NCBI GenBank assembly: GCA_017857395.1
Contig: JAFMDF010000045.1
Span: 1-43,454, forward strand
Direction: 5' to 3'
DNA from: Bacteroidota bacterium
GTDB taxonomy: Bacteria; Bacteroidota; Bacteroidia; Chitinophagales; Saprospiraceae
Length of the DNA: 43,454 nucleotides
How positions within the stretch are numbered: position 1 is the first letter of the stretch; every line of letters begins with the position of its first letter. This document shows, piece after piece, positions 8,591 to 16,190 of this stretch. Below the pieces are notes generated by a model that saw nothing but the letters and a program-made list of their open reading frames with translations, ran no database searches and was not told the origin of the DNA. The position numbers were made by a program, and so were the translations under genes.

Positions 8591-9493
8591 TTATGCTTCT
8601 TGTTTCAAAGCGGCTAAAACTTGTTCTGCTAATTCAAAACTAGTCCCTGAAGACATCCGAACCCGCTTTACCCGTCCATCCCAAGTAGCTGCTTTGGCTG
8701 CCCATACATGATAATAGCCCTTGTCATCCAATTCGCAATAAACACCTAAAGGCATGTGGCAACCACCTCCTAATAAATTCAAAACTTTCCGCTCTACATT
8801 CGTCACCGCCGCGACTTCAGAATTGTGTAATCGCTTAATAATTTTCCTAGTTTCTATATCTGCGGTACAAGTTTGATAAGCTAAAACTCCTTGCGCAGGG
8901 GCAGGAACAAATTCTTGTGTATTCAATTTGACGACTACAAAATCAGACATATCCAAATCTAATCTTGTCAATCCTGCTGCGGCTAAAATAATCGCATCAA
9001 ATTGCCCATCTTTTAGTTTCTGCAGCCGAGTCGGTACATTTCCTCGAATATCTTTCAAATTAATATCTGGACGAATATCTAATAAAATGGCTTTTCTTCG
9101 AGCAGAAGACGTACCAACAGTCGCATTATCCTTAAGCTGATAAACTTTGCTAGTATCTTCTTGTCCTTTATTAATCACCAACCAATCCGCAGGATTTTCT
9201 CGATAAGAGACTCCTGCAATAGATAAGCCTTCTGGAGATTCCGTAGGTAGATCTTTCATCGAATGAACCGCTAAGTCTACCTGCCCACCTAATAAAGCAT
9301 CCTCTAGTTCCTTGGTAAAAAAGCCTTTGCCTTCTATTTTATCAAAACTCAAATGTTGGATTTTATCTCCTCTCGTTTTGATAATCTTAATTTCCACCTC
9401 AATGCCCATTTTTTCTAAATTATCTCTGGTAAAATGCGCTTGCCAAAGTGCTAATTTACTGCCTCTCGTACCTATAATTATTTTTGACTTCAA
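8591..9493 (-). CDS. hemC: Hydroxymethylbilane synthase (porphobilinogen deaminase), TTG start
   Basis: This enzyme polymerises four porphobilinogens into hydroxymethylbilane in haem and sirohaem synthesis. Motifs: IIIGTRGSKLALWQA, VHSMKDLPTE, GTSSARRKA, DIRGNVPTRLQKL and the dipyrromethane-cofactor cysteine in LLGGGCHMPLG (Cys245 from this start). The open frame has no ATG or GTG near its 5' end. It holds only TTG at 9520 and TTG at 9493, after an in-frame TAG at 9527-9529. The 9493 TTG gives the usual short N-terminus (MKSKIIIGTRGSK, 300 aa) and is preferred. A -7 element lies at 9553-9560. hemA and hemD are not adjacent. Confidence 0.93.
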   Translation of the reverse strand: MKSKIIIGTRGSKLALWQAHFTRDNLEKMGIEVEIKIIKTRGDKIQHLSFDKIEGKGFFTKELEDALLGGQVDLAVHSMKDLPTESPEGLSIAGVSYRENPADWLVINKGQEDTSKVYQLKDNATVGTSSARRKAILLDIRPDINLKDIRGNVPTRLQKLKDGQFDAIILAAAGLTRLDLDMSDFVVVKLNTQEFVPAPAQGVLAYQTCTADIETRKIIKRLHNSEVAAVTNVERKVLNLLGGGCHMPLGVYCELDDKGYYHVWAAKAATWDGRVKRVRMSSGTSFELAEQVLAALKQEA

Positions 9494-9552
9494 AATTTTG
9501 TTACGTTTGTTATTATTCAATATAGACTAACGTCCATGCTACTTAAGTATTG

Positions 9553-9560
9553 CAAAGATA
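9553..9560 (-). promoter_or_regulatory. -7 promoter element for hemC
   Basis: The minus strand reads TATCTTTG (consensus TAnnTTTG), which would place the transcript start about 50 nt before the preferred TTG start. No clear -33 element was seen. Confidence 0.45.
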
Positions 9561-9616
9561 CCGCCTTGATTTATTTTTATAAGCTATCAGCGTTTCAAAT
9601 AAATATTTTTTCGTAA

Positions 9617-9644
9617 AACTCGCAACTCGCAACCCGCAACTCGG
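9617..9644. repeat. Four tandem heptads
   Basis: Four uninterrupted 7-nt words on the + strand: AACTCGC, AACTCGC, AACCCGC, AACTCGG. They end 5 nt from the stop codon of the lipoprotein gene (9650-9652). The words are nearly those of the 41801-41851 element, but here there is only one orientation and no hairpin. Confidence 0.85.
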
Positions 9645-9649
9645 AGTAA

Positions 9650-10444
9650 TTAATCCATCGTCGCTCGGAACTTTTCTTCCAAATCGGCCATATCATAAAT
9701 ATCAGCTAACTCATATTCTTGGACGACATTTCCTTCAATTTCTTTTCTAAAATAAACCAATCCTATATTTTTTGCATATAATTCAACACTATTATAAGCG
9801 ACTTCTTGAAAACCAACTGCTTCTATCTCCAATAATTCTTTATTAAAAAATTGCACAGCTGGCACTTGTTGCCCTTTATAAATATAGCTTGCTTCGCCCA
9901 TATAATGTCGATTTTTAATTAAGCGATATTTTTGATTGGGTTGCTGATAATCCCTCCAAAATATTTTATAGAGAAAAAGACCTGTAGAGTCTGTCACTTC
10001 AAAGGGAAAAACATTATCCACTTCCACTCTTACGGGATTCTGTTTTTGTTGCCCTGTAAGCGAATCCGTTTCGTAGAAATAAAAGTCATTTAGAATAACC
10101 CCATTTTTTACAATTTCTTCATTGGTGAGTTGCTGTACTATAAAATTATGGTCAAAATATTCGCTAGTAATGATGGTGTCTCCCTTGGAAATAGTCGTTC
10201 GGAAATACCAATAGAAAGGAGCTAGACTATCATTGACTGCTTGATATTCATATACTTTACCAGCCATAAAATCAGCAACAGGATAATAATAGCTGCGGAT
10301 ATTTTTAGTTTTAGTTGACGTTTGGCAACTATATAAGAAAGAGAAAATAAGTATTGCTATAACTAATTTTAAATAAACAACTATTGGAGATAAGGGAACA
10401 GTAGCGAGAATAGCATTTTCTCTTTGAATATCTTTCTTTTGCAT
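9650..10444 (-). CDS. Unrecognised lipoprotein
   Basis: A 264-aa lipoprotein with an unusually long N-terminal region before the hydrophobic core and lipobox (FLYSC, Cys at about residue 40). The mature part is acidic and beta-rich with many Tyr and Phe, for example FMAGKVYEYQAVNDS and DSTGLFLYKIFWRDY, and ends in a helical EEKFRATMD tail. No family was recognised. It probably sits in the outer or inner membrane facing the periplasm. It lies upstream of hemC on the same strand, but 157 bp and a heptad array separate them, so co-transcription is doubtful. Confidence 0.75.
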   Translation of the reverse strand: MQKKDIQRENAILATVPLSPIVVYLKLVIAILIFSFLYSCQTSTKTKNIRSYYYPVADFMAGKVYEYQAVNDSLAPFYWYFRTTISKGDTIITSEYFDHNFIVQQLTNEEIVKNGVILNDFYFYETDSLTGQQKQNPVRVEVDNVFPFEVTDSTGLFLYKIFWRDYQQPNQKYRLIKNRHYMGEASYIYKGQQVPAVQFFNKELLEIEAVGFQEVAYNSVELYAKNIGLVYFRKEIEGNVVQEYELADIYDMADLEEKFRATMD

Positions 10445-10829
10445 AAAATTAAATTAGTCGAATATAGTTTATGTTTAATTTAAAGCGCTACTTCTTTAAA
10501 GGAACTAAGCTTTAATTTTGTTGTCATTTTTAGAGAAATTATTTAAAAAAATACCTTTTAAGAAATGTAAAAATACAGCAACCACCTCTTACATTTTAAT
10601 AAACAATGACAGTTGTTAAGAACTTGCCAATATTTCCAAGGAAGTAACCAACTACCTGACAAGAACGTTTTAATACAATCATTGTAAAATCAGCAATCCA
10701 CTTTTCTAGAACTAAAATATGTTCATTTTAGTTATAAAATAGTAGTCGGACAAAATGGAAGAATAGGAGAGGTTGGGTAGCATTTATTTCTGGCATATTC
10801 ATTGGAGTGGATAGTTCGAGGATAACGGC

Positions 10830-10860
10830 TTGACTTTAGAGAGGCAAAATGTTACTTTTG
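10830..10860 (+). promoter_or_regulatory. Promoter of the DUF2795 transcript
   Basis: TTG at 10830-10832 and TACTTTTG at 10853-10860 fit the Bacteroidota -33/-7 pattern with a 20-nt spacer. The start site should fall near 10867, giving a leader of about 210 nt before the DUF2795 start codon. Confidence 0.6.
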
Positions 10861-10977
10861 CAAAAAACTGCGTCAAGAAATTAGAGAACGAAGTAACTTT
10901 TTTATAGGTCATTCGTTCTGCAAATTACTTATCAAGTAATATTTATCAATTTAGTGTTTTATAGAATTGTTTTTGGT

Positions 10978-11014
10978 AAGGAGGTATTAAATGAATGAAG
11001 CTAGGTCAAAATAA
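10978..11014 (+). promoter_or_regulatory. Strong Shine-Dalgarno and 7-codon upstream ORF
   Basis: The sequence AAGGAGGT (10978-10985) is a full anti-Shine-Dalgarno match, 5 nt before an ATG at 10991. The reading frame is MNEARSK followed by TAA (10991-11014). It lies inside the presumed DUF2795 leader, 65 nt before that gene's start. Bacteroidota mRNAs rarely carry such a site, so it may be a translated leader peptide or a ribosome-binding regulatory site. The match could also be chance. Confidence 0.4.
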
Positions 11015-11079
11015 AAATCATCCACCAAGTTACCCAAGACTAAAGCGACTCAACAACACTTACTTAATTTTTTATATAG

Positions 11080-11301
11080 ATGTATTGGACATTAGAATTA
11101 GCCTTATCACTAGAAGATGCGCCATGGCCTGCTTCGCGTGACGATTTAATTGATTACGCTATCCGAGAGGGCGCTCCTTTGGAGGTTATTGAAAACCTTC
11201 AGGAAATGGAGGACGATGAAGAACTATACGAGAGTATATACGATGTATGGCCAGATTTCCCAAGAAAGGATGATTTCCTCTTCAATGAAGATGAGTATTA
11301 A
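11080..11301 (+). CDS. DUF2795-family small acidic protein
   Basis: A 73-aa, strongly acidic protein. The core WPASRDDLIDYAIREGAPLE followed by VIENLQEME fits the DUF2795 helical domain (about residues 16-45), and the tail reaches WPDFPRKDDFLFNEDEY. Bacteroidota homologues share the MYWTLELA start and the FNEDEY end. Function is unknown. It is transcribed alone, with a long structured leader upstream and a terminator directly after it. Confidence 0.85.
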   Translation: MYWTLELALSLEDAPWPASRDDLIDYAIREGAPLEVIENLQEMEDDEELYESIYDVWPDFPRKDDFLFNEDEY

Positions 11302-11323
11302 CGACTCATATTCTGGCTTAGCT

Positions 11324-11366
11324 AAAAAGGTCTTACTGAATCATTCGGTAAGCCCTTTTTTATTTT
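11324..11366 (+). terminator. Intrinsic terminator after the DUF2795 gene
   Basis: AAAAAGG at 11324 and the following CTTAC-GAA pair with TTCGGTAAG and CCCTTTTTT (to about 11361), allowing G-U pairs. A U-rich run follows. It separates the DUF2795 gene from recR. Confidence 0.7.
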
Positions 11367-11377
11367 AGAAAATTCCC

Positions 11378-11385
11378 TACCTTTG
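11378..11385 (+). promoter_or_regulatory. -7 promoter element of recR
   Basis: TACCTTTG matches TAnnTTTG and sits 40 nt before the recR ATG, just past the DUF2795 terminator. Confidence 0.5.
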
Positions 11386-11425
11386 TTTAGATAGCTTAAC
11401 AGAAAAATCTACACGACAACAATAC

Positions 11426-12031
11426 ATGAATTTTTCCTCAAAATTATTAGAAGAAGCGGTCGATGCTTTTGCCAGTTTGCCTGGCATTGGTAAAAAAACG
11501 GCCTTACGTTTGGTCCTACATTTATTGATGCAACCCGCAGAAGCTGCGGAACAGTTTGCGGCAGATATTGTCAAGATGCGTCGAGAAATTAAGTTTTGTG
11601 ATAAATGTCATAACATTGCCGACGAAGCCGTTTGTAATATTTGTCAAGACAAACGTCGAGATGAAGCGGTTATTTGTGTTGTCGAAGGCATTCGAGATGT
11701 CATGGCCATTGAAGAAACGGGACAATACAAAGGCATGTACCATGTTTTAGGCGGTGTTATTTCACCAATTGAGGGGATTGGTCCAGGTGAACTAAATATT
11801 GATACCTTAATCGAACGAGCGAATTTAGCAGAGACTAAAGAAATTGTTATGGCGATTAGCCCAACTATAGAAGGCGATACGACCATTTTTTATATTTCTA
11901 AAAAATTGCGGGAGGCTTCTGTGAATATTTCGACGATTGCTAGAGGGATTTCTTTTGGTGGGGAATTGGAGTATGCGGATGAGGTGACTTTGGGGCGGTC
12001 GATTGTTGCACGGATTCCTTACAGAAAATAA
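11426..12031 (+). CDS. recR: Recombination mediator RecR
   Basis: RecR works with RecO/RecF to load RecA on gapped DNA in the cytoplasm. At 201 aa it has the standard length. A helix-hairpin-helix (about 10-35, FASLPGIGKKTALRLVLHLL) is followed by the four-cysteine zinc site Cys58, Cys61, Cys70 and Cys73 (CDKCHNIADEAVCNIC). A Toprim domain (VICVVEGIRDVMAIE to about 175) and the ending ARGISFGGELEYADEVTLGR come last. Its stop overlaps the next gene's ATG by one base (TAATG), so the two are translationally coupled. Confidence 0.97.
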   Translation: MNFSSKLLEEAVDAFASLPGIGKKTALRLVLHLLMQPAEAAEQFAADIVKMRREIKFCDKCHNIADEAVCNICQDKRRDEAVICVVEGIRDVMAIEETGQYKGMYHVLGGVISPIEGIGPGELNIDTLIERANLAETKEIVMAISPTIEGDTTIFYISKKLREASVNISTIARGISFGGELEYADEVTLGRSIVARIPYRK

Positions 12032-13989
12032 TGAAGCTAAGCATCATCATCGTCAACTACAACGTCCGCTATTTCCTAGAACAAGCCCTCCTATCCGTTC
12101 AAAAAGCGACTAAAAATTTAACTACAGAAACCTTTGTGGTTGACAATAATTCGGTAGATGATTCTGTACGAATGGTCGCTGAAAAATTCCCTGCCGTTCA
12201 TTTAATTGCCAATCAAGATAACCCTGGTTTTTCTAAGGCGAATAATCAAGCGATTCGACTAGCAAAAGGGGAGTATATTTTATTGTTAAATCCAGATACT
12301 TTAGTCGAAGAAGACACTTTTGATAAATGTGTTGCTTTTATGGATGCTCATCCAAAAGCAGGTGGATTGGGTGTAAAAATGATTGATGGTTCAGGTAATT
12401 TTTTACCAGAATCTAAGCGGGGTTTACCGACACCGATGACGGCTTTTTATAAAACATTTGGCTTTGCTAAATGCTTTCCAAAATCGCCCATTTTTAATCG
12501 GTATCATTTAGGTTTTTTGGATAAGGATAAAACGCATGAAGTAGAGGTGCTAGCAGGTGCTTTTATGTTGATGCGAAAATCCGTTTTAGATAAGATTGGT
12601 TTATTAGATGAGACTTTTTTTATGTACGGCGAGGATATTGACTTATCTTACCGAATCATCAAAGGCGGCTATAAAAACTATTATTTTGCAAACACCACCA
12701 TCATTCATTATAAAGGAGAAAGTACCAAAAAAGGCAGTTTAAATTATGTAAAGGTTTTTTATAATGCGATGATAATTTTTGCCAAAAAACATTTTCAGGG
12801 CGAAAAAGCCTCTCTTTTTGTAGGTATTTTACAATTTGCCATCTACTTCCGAGCATTCTTGACCATTCTTAGTAATTTTTTCAAAAAGATTTATTTACCA
12901 TTTTTAGATGCACTGCTTATTTTTGGTGGCATGTATTGGTTGAAAGATTTCTGGGCAACTTCCTATTTTGACGATGCTCATTATTACAAACCCTCTTTCC
13001 TTTATTTTAATGTACCCTTATACATCAGCGGTTGGCTTGGGAGTGTCTATTTTAATGGCGGATACGACGAATCAAAAAGTGTTCGCAAACTTGTTAAAGG
13101 CTTAATTTTTGGATCCATTTTATTAGCGGCCATTTATGGCTTTTTACCTTCGGAATATCGCACTTCTCGAATGCTCCTTTTATTGGGTGCTGTTTGGGCA
13201 ATTATCAGTACTTTTTTGCTTCGAGCTGTACTCCATTTTCTAAAATATAAAAATCTAAAAGTAGGGCAACAACCAACTCAAAACTTAATTATTATTGGAG
13301 AAAAAACAGAGGCAGAACGAGCCTTAGAATTATTGAATAAAGCGAGTATCCAACAAAATTTTATTGGCGTTGTTGCCCCTAAGCCTGCTCCTGATAAATC
13401 TTATCTAAGTCATTTAAGCAATCTAAAAGAAGTCGTACAAATCTATCAAGTCAATGAAATAATTTTTTGTTCCAAAGATATTTCAGCCCAATCCATCATG
13501 CATTGGATGACCCAGTTAGGAAATAAAATTGGATATAAGATTGTGCCGAAAGAAACGATGAGTATTATTGGGAGCAATTCTAAAAATACGCCTGGAGAAT
13601 TATATACGGTTGATATTCGCTATAAAATTTCTGATGCCGTACAGCGACGAAGTAAACGATTAGTGGATATTATCATCGCCATAATTTTAGGCTTGTCTTA
13701 TCCACTTCTTTTCTTATTTGTAAATCATAAATTTTCTTTTTTAAAAAATATTTTCAACGTATTATTGGGGCAAAAAACTTGGGTGAGTTATTTCAAAATT
13801 AAAGAAAAAAACAATGATTTACCAAAAATAAGAAATGGCGTTTTAAGCCCAATAGCAGGATTGAATAATGAAAAACTAGATACTGCAACTATTCAAAGAC
13901 TAAATTTTTTCTACGCTCGGGATTATGATTGGGTGAAGGATTTGGAGTTGATTTGGAAAGGATTCAAAAATTTAGGAGACAAAATTTAA
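12031..13989 (+). CDS. GT2 glycosyltransferase fused to a degenerate sugar-transferase module
   Basis: A 652-aa fusion. Residues 1-250 are a GT-A family 2 glycosyltransferase resembling rhamnosyltransferases: MKLSIIIVNYN, VDNNSVDDS, NPGFSKANNQAI, LLLNPDTLVEE and FFMYGEDIDLSYR. Four or five membrane segments follow (about 260-405), then a Rossmann-like CoA-binding_3-type domain (NLIIIGEKTEAERAL, about 425-540). The C-terminal part resembles polyprenyl-phosphate glycosylphosphotransferases (SKRLVDIIIAIILG, LGQKTWVSY, YARDYDWVKDLELIW). The catalytic region of that family (KFRTM and the Asp-Glu dyad) is missing, so only the GT2 part is expected to be active and the rest may anchor or regulate it. 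It probably builds surface polysaccharide. It is coupled to recR. Confidence 0.85.
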   Translation: MKLSIIIVNYNVRYFLEQALLSVQKATKNLTTETFVVDNNSVDDSVRMVAEKFPAVHLIANQDNPGFSKANNQAIRLAKGEYILLLNPDTLVEEDTFDKCVAFMDAHPKAGGLGVKMIDGSGNFLPESKRGLPTPMTAFYKTFGFAKCFPKSPIFNRYHLGFLDKDKTHEVEVLAGAFMLMRKSVLDKIGLLDETFFMYGEDIDLSYRIIKGGYKNYYFANTTIIHYKGESTKKGSLNYVKVFYNAMIIFAKKHFQGEKASLFVGILQFAIYFRAFLTILSNFFKKIYLPFLDALLIFGGMYWLKDFWATSYFDDAHYYKPSFLYFNVPLYISGWLGSVYFNGGYDESKSVRKLVKGLIFGSILLAAIYGFLPSEYRTSRMLLLLGAVWAIISTFLLRAVLHFLKYKNLKVGQQPTQNLIIIGEKTEAERALELLNKASIQQNFIGVVAPKPAPDKSYLSHLSNLKEVVQIYQVNEIIFCSKDISAQSIMHWMTQLGNKIGYKIVPKETMSIIGSNSKNTPGELYTVDIRYKISDAVQRRSKRLVDIIIAIILGLSYPLLFLFVNHKFSFLKNIFNVLLGQKTWVSYFKIKEKNNDLPKIRNGVLSPIAGLNNEKLDTATIQRLNFFYARDYDWVKDLELIWKGFKNLGDKI

Positions 13990-14000
13990 ATAATTTTACG

Positions 14001-14168
14001 ATGGCAGTTACAATTAATTTTAAAGACAATCGTCCAGAAGGCTATTATACGTATACGGATAAACAGTTGAGTAAAATTTGTAAAGAAGTCGAACAGTTTT
14101 TACTGCAACAAAATTTCTTTATCTTAACCCTCCTTGATGCTCGCAAGATTAGAGGTAATGCGGAATGA
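14001..14168 (+). CDS. Small protein downstream of the glycosyltransferase
   Basis: A 55-aa protein starting at ATG 14001, 11 nt after the glycosyltransferase stop. The frame stays open upstream to 13929, but that part overlaps the glycosyltransferase and is not favoured. It shows two short beta-like stretches (MAVTINFKD, GYYTYTD) around a helix (KQLSKICKEVEQFLLQQ) and ends LLDARKIRGNAE. No family was recognised. The tight spacing supports a real gene in the same operon. Confidence 0.55.
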   Translation: MAVTINFKDNRPEGYYTYTDKQLSKICKEVEQFLLQQNFFILTLLDARKIRGNAE

Positions 14169-14182
14169 TGAAAAGTAAATAT

Positions 14183-14713
14183 TTATTTAATGGCATATCT
14201 ATAGCCTATTAATTTTACTAAATCATAAGCTAATGTAAAAGCAGTAAAGACAAAAAAAACGACCCATCTGTCATACAAAAAAGCATAAAATAAAGTGGAT
14301 AGCATATAATACCAACCAAATTTTAGCCAAAGAAAGGCTTTGGGCAGGCTACGATTTTTTAAAAAATCTCTAAGATGTCCAAAAATTAGAAAAAATAGAA
14401 AAAAAGGAAAGAAAATAATTATATCAAAAAAAGCAAGCAACAGGAAAGTAATAATGATTAGACAACTTGCTATGGCATGATTCCTATAATCAATTCTCAT
14501 TCTAATGATGAAGGCCAAAATCATCGCCAATAAAATATTGGAGATATCTGTATGGAATTCTAAAATGATTAAACTTCCAAACATTCCCCATAAAATACCA
14601 AATAAAATGGCGTCTCCTTTAAACCAATGAACCCCATGTTCATTTAACCAATCTGCTATTTTCATGGTCACACCAAATAGGATAGCTAAGACATATAAAT
14701 AGCAGTTTTCCAT
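14183..14713 (-). CDS. Unrecognised small polytopic membrane protein
   Basis: A 176-aa integral membrane protein with about five or six hydrophobic segments rich in Phe, Ile and Leu (DIIIFFPFFLFFLIFGHLRD; WYYMLSTLFYAFLY). No family motif was recognised. The open frame extends to a TTG overlapping proB. The ATG at 14713, one base past the proB stop codon, is the better start and implies translational coupling to proB. Nothing in it points to proline metabolism. Confidence 0.65.
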   Translation of the reverse strand: MENCYLYVLAILFGVTMKIADWLNEHGVHWFKGDAILFGILWGMFGSLIILEFHTDISNILLAMILAFIIRMRIDYRNHAIASCLIIITFLLLAFFDIIIFFPFFLFFLIFGHLRDFLKNRSLPKAFLWLKFGWYYMLSTLFYAFLYDRWVVFFVFTAFTLAYDLVKLIGYRYAIK

Positions 14714-14714
14714 T

Positions 14715-15791
14715 TTATTCAATCAATAAATAATCATAATGAACCAAAGCCTTCTTTCCGTTCTGACCTAAATATTCTAGCGCCTTTTCCACATTATACT
14801 GTGCGACCCCCATTCCAATAGGCTCCCCTGCTTCATTCACAATTTTAATAATATCTCCTTTCTTAAAAGTACCCTCAATTTTAATAATACCTATAGGCAA
14901 AAGACTAGACACTTTTTCGGTGGAAGATAAAACAGTTGCTGCCCCTTCATTGATATAAACCAAAGCTTTTTCTTCCAATTCATTAAATGCCATCCATTTT
15001 TTAATGTTTGACGCTACTTTTTTAGGTAATATTTTAGTGCCGACAAAATCATCTTTCATGATATCTAAAATGATGTTCGGTCGTTTACCATTGGCAATAA
15101 AAGTAGTAATACCAAGCTTGGACACTTTCTTAGAGATATTAAATTTAGTATGCATCCCGCCTCGACCAAAAGAGGATTTAGAAGGCATAATAAATTCTTG
15201 AATGGCTTTATCATCGGGGTCAATTTCCGCAATCGTTTTACTTGTTGGTTTATCTGGATGCCCATCTAAAATGCCATCCACTGTACTTAAAATCAACAAA
15301 GCATCCGCATTCATCATAGAGGCGATTAAACCTGCCAATTCATCATTATCGGTAAACATTAACTCATTAACAGAAATAACATCGTTTTCATTAACAATCG
15401 GAATTACATTATCTCTTAATAAAGCTTGAAAGCAATTTTTCATATTTAAGTAATGCGTTCTATCCCGAAAATCTTCTTTAGTCGCTAAGACTTGTGCACA
15501 AAAAATCTGATGATTGCTAAATAAATTATTGTATAAATTGAGTAAATGAATTTGACCAACAGCAGAATAAACTTGTCGCTGTACAATTTTATTTAAGCTT
15601 TTTGACAATTGAATAGCTGATCTCCCTGCTCCTACTGCCCCTGACGACACTAAAATTACTTCTATACCTTGCTGTTTTAATTGCACAATTTGGTCCACAA
15701 TATGGCTAATCGAAGTAATGTCTAAAGCACCATTTGTCCTCGTTAACACATTTGTCCCCAACTTCACCACGACTTTTTTGTAACTATTCAT
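14715..15791 (-). CDS. proB: Glutamate 5-kinase with PUA domain
   Basis: It phosphorylates glutamate to glutamyl-5-phosphate, the first step of proline synthesis. The amino-acid-kinase domain (about 5-250) shows VVKLGTNVLT, ILVSSGAVGAGR, VIPIVNENDVIS, DNDELAGLIA and GRGGMHTKFN. The C-terminal PUA domain (about 275-358) contains SLLPIGIIKIEGTFKKGD. Full length at 358 aa. proA is not adjacent; the next gene downstream is a membrane protein starting 2 nt past the stop. Proline feedback is usual for the family but not provable here. Confidence 0.96.
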   Translation of the reverse strand: MNSYKKVVVKLGTNVLTRTNGALDITSISHIVDQIVQLKQQGIEVILVSSGAVGAGRSAIQLSKSLNKIVQRQVYSAVGQIHLLNLYNNLFSNHQIFCAQVLATKEDFRDRTHYLNMKNCFQALLRDNVIPIVNENDVISVNELMFTDNDELAGLIASMMNADALLILSTVDGILDGHPDKPTSKTIAEIDPDDKAIQEFIMPSKSSFGRGGMHTKFNISKKVSKLGITTFIANGKRPNIILDIMKDDFVGTKILPKKVASNIKKWMAFNELEEKALVYINEGAATVLSSTEKVSSLLPIGIIKIEGTFKKGDIIKIVNEAGEPIGMGVAQYNVEKALEYLGQNGKKALVHYDYLLIE

Positions 15792-16190
15792 AAATCTATC
15801 GTACTGTTAAGGTTGTTTAATGATTGAAGGTTGATTGGTTAAAGGGCGGAAAGATAGAAGGGCAATCAAATTTCCCCTTTGAATCTTTCTAAATAGTCCG
15901 AAACTCACCTAAAAAACGTGCAAGATATGCCAAAATTTGTACCTTTGCAGCCAAATTTGAGTTAGATAAATAGCTCAACTATTATTTGAATAAAGAAGAT
16001 TGATTATTAGTTACTTATAAACTATTAATTTTATTAATTTCACATCAAATAGTAGTGTTTAATTGAAAATAAATTGACTGATAAAAAGGAAGGTTGAAAA
16101 CCAGAAATTCTGGTCATTCATTCTTCAACATTTATCCGTCAAAATTATACCATAATAATCTTATTAAAAAAATCATAAAATTATTAAGCT
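15792..16190 (+). promoter_or_regulatory. Aconitase promoter region and structured leader (399 bp, no gene)
   Basis: The gap between divergent proB and the aconitase gene holds no convincing ORF. A TACCTTTG -7 element at 15940-15947 would give a leader of about 235 nt. Near its 3' part a nested hairpin is visible: outer GTTGAA/TTCAAC (16093-16098 with 16124-16129), inner ACCAGAA/TTCTGGT (16100-16106 with 16108-16114). The remainder is very AT-rich. No known riboswitch class was recognised. Confidence 0.5.

Larger units (their letters stand above)
10445..11079. promoter_or_regulatory. 635-bp gap holding the DUF2795 promoter and structured leader
   Basis: No gene longer than a few codons was found. 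The left part has a perfect 9-bp inverted repeat (10710-10718 with 10725-10733, 6-nt loop) without a U-tract. A promoter lies at 10830-10860. Downstream, in the presumed leader, are two stem-loops: 10885-10892 with 10912-10919 (AGAACGAA/TTCGTTCT) and 10924-10930 with 10934-10940 (ATTACTT/AAGTAAT). A tiny ORF with a strong ribosome-binding site follows at 10978-11014. I recognise no known riboswitch or RNA family, but a small RNA cannot be excluded. Confidence 0.5.

Noticed and set aside
10445-10850. Possible structured RNA in the left part of the long gap
   Set aside because: Only one 9-bp inverted repeat is visible, with no promoter, terminator or known family pattern around it.
13929-14000. 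Upstream extension of the 55-aa gene into the glycosyltransferase
   Set aside because: It would read another frame of the glycosyltransferase end; the ATG at 14001 fits the operon spacing better.
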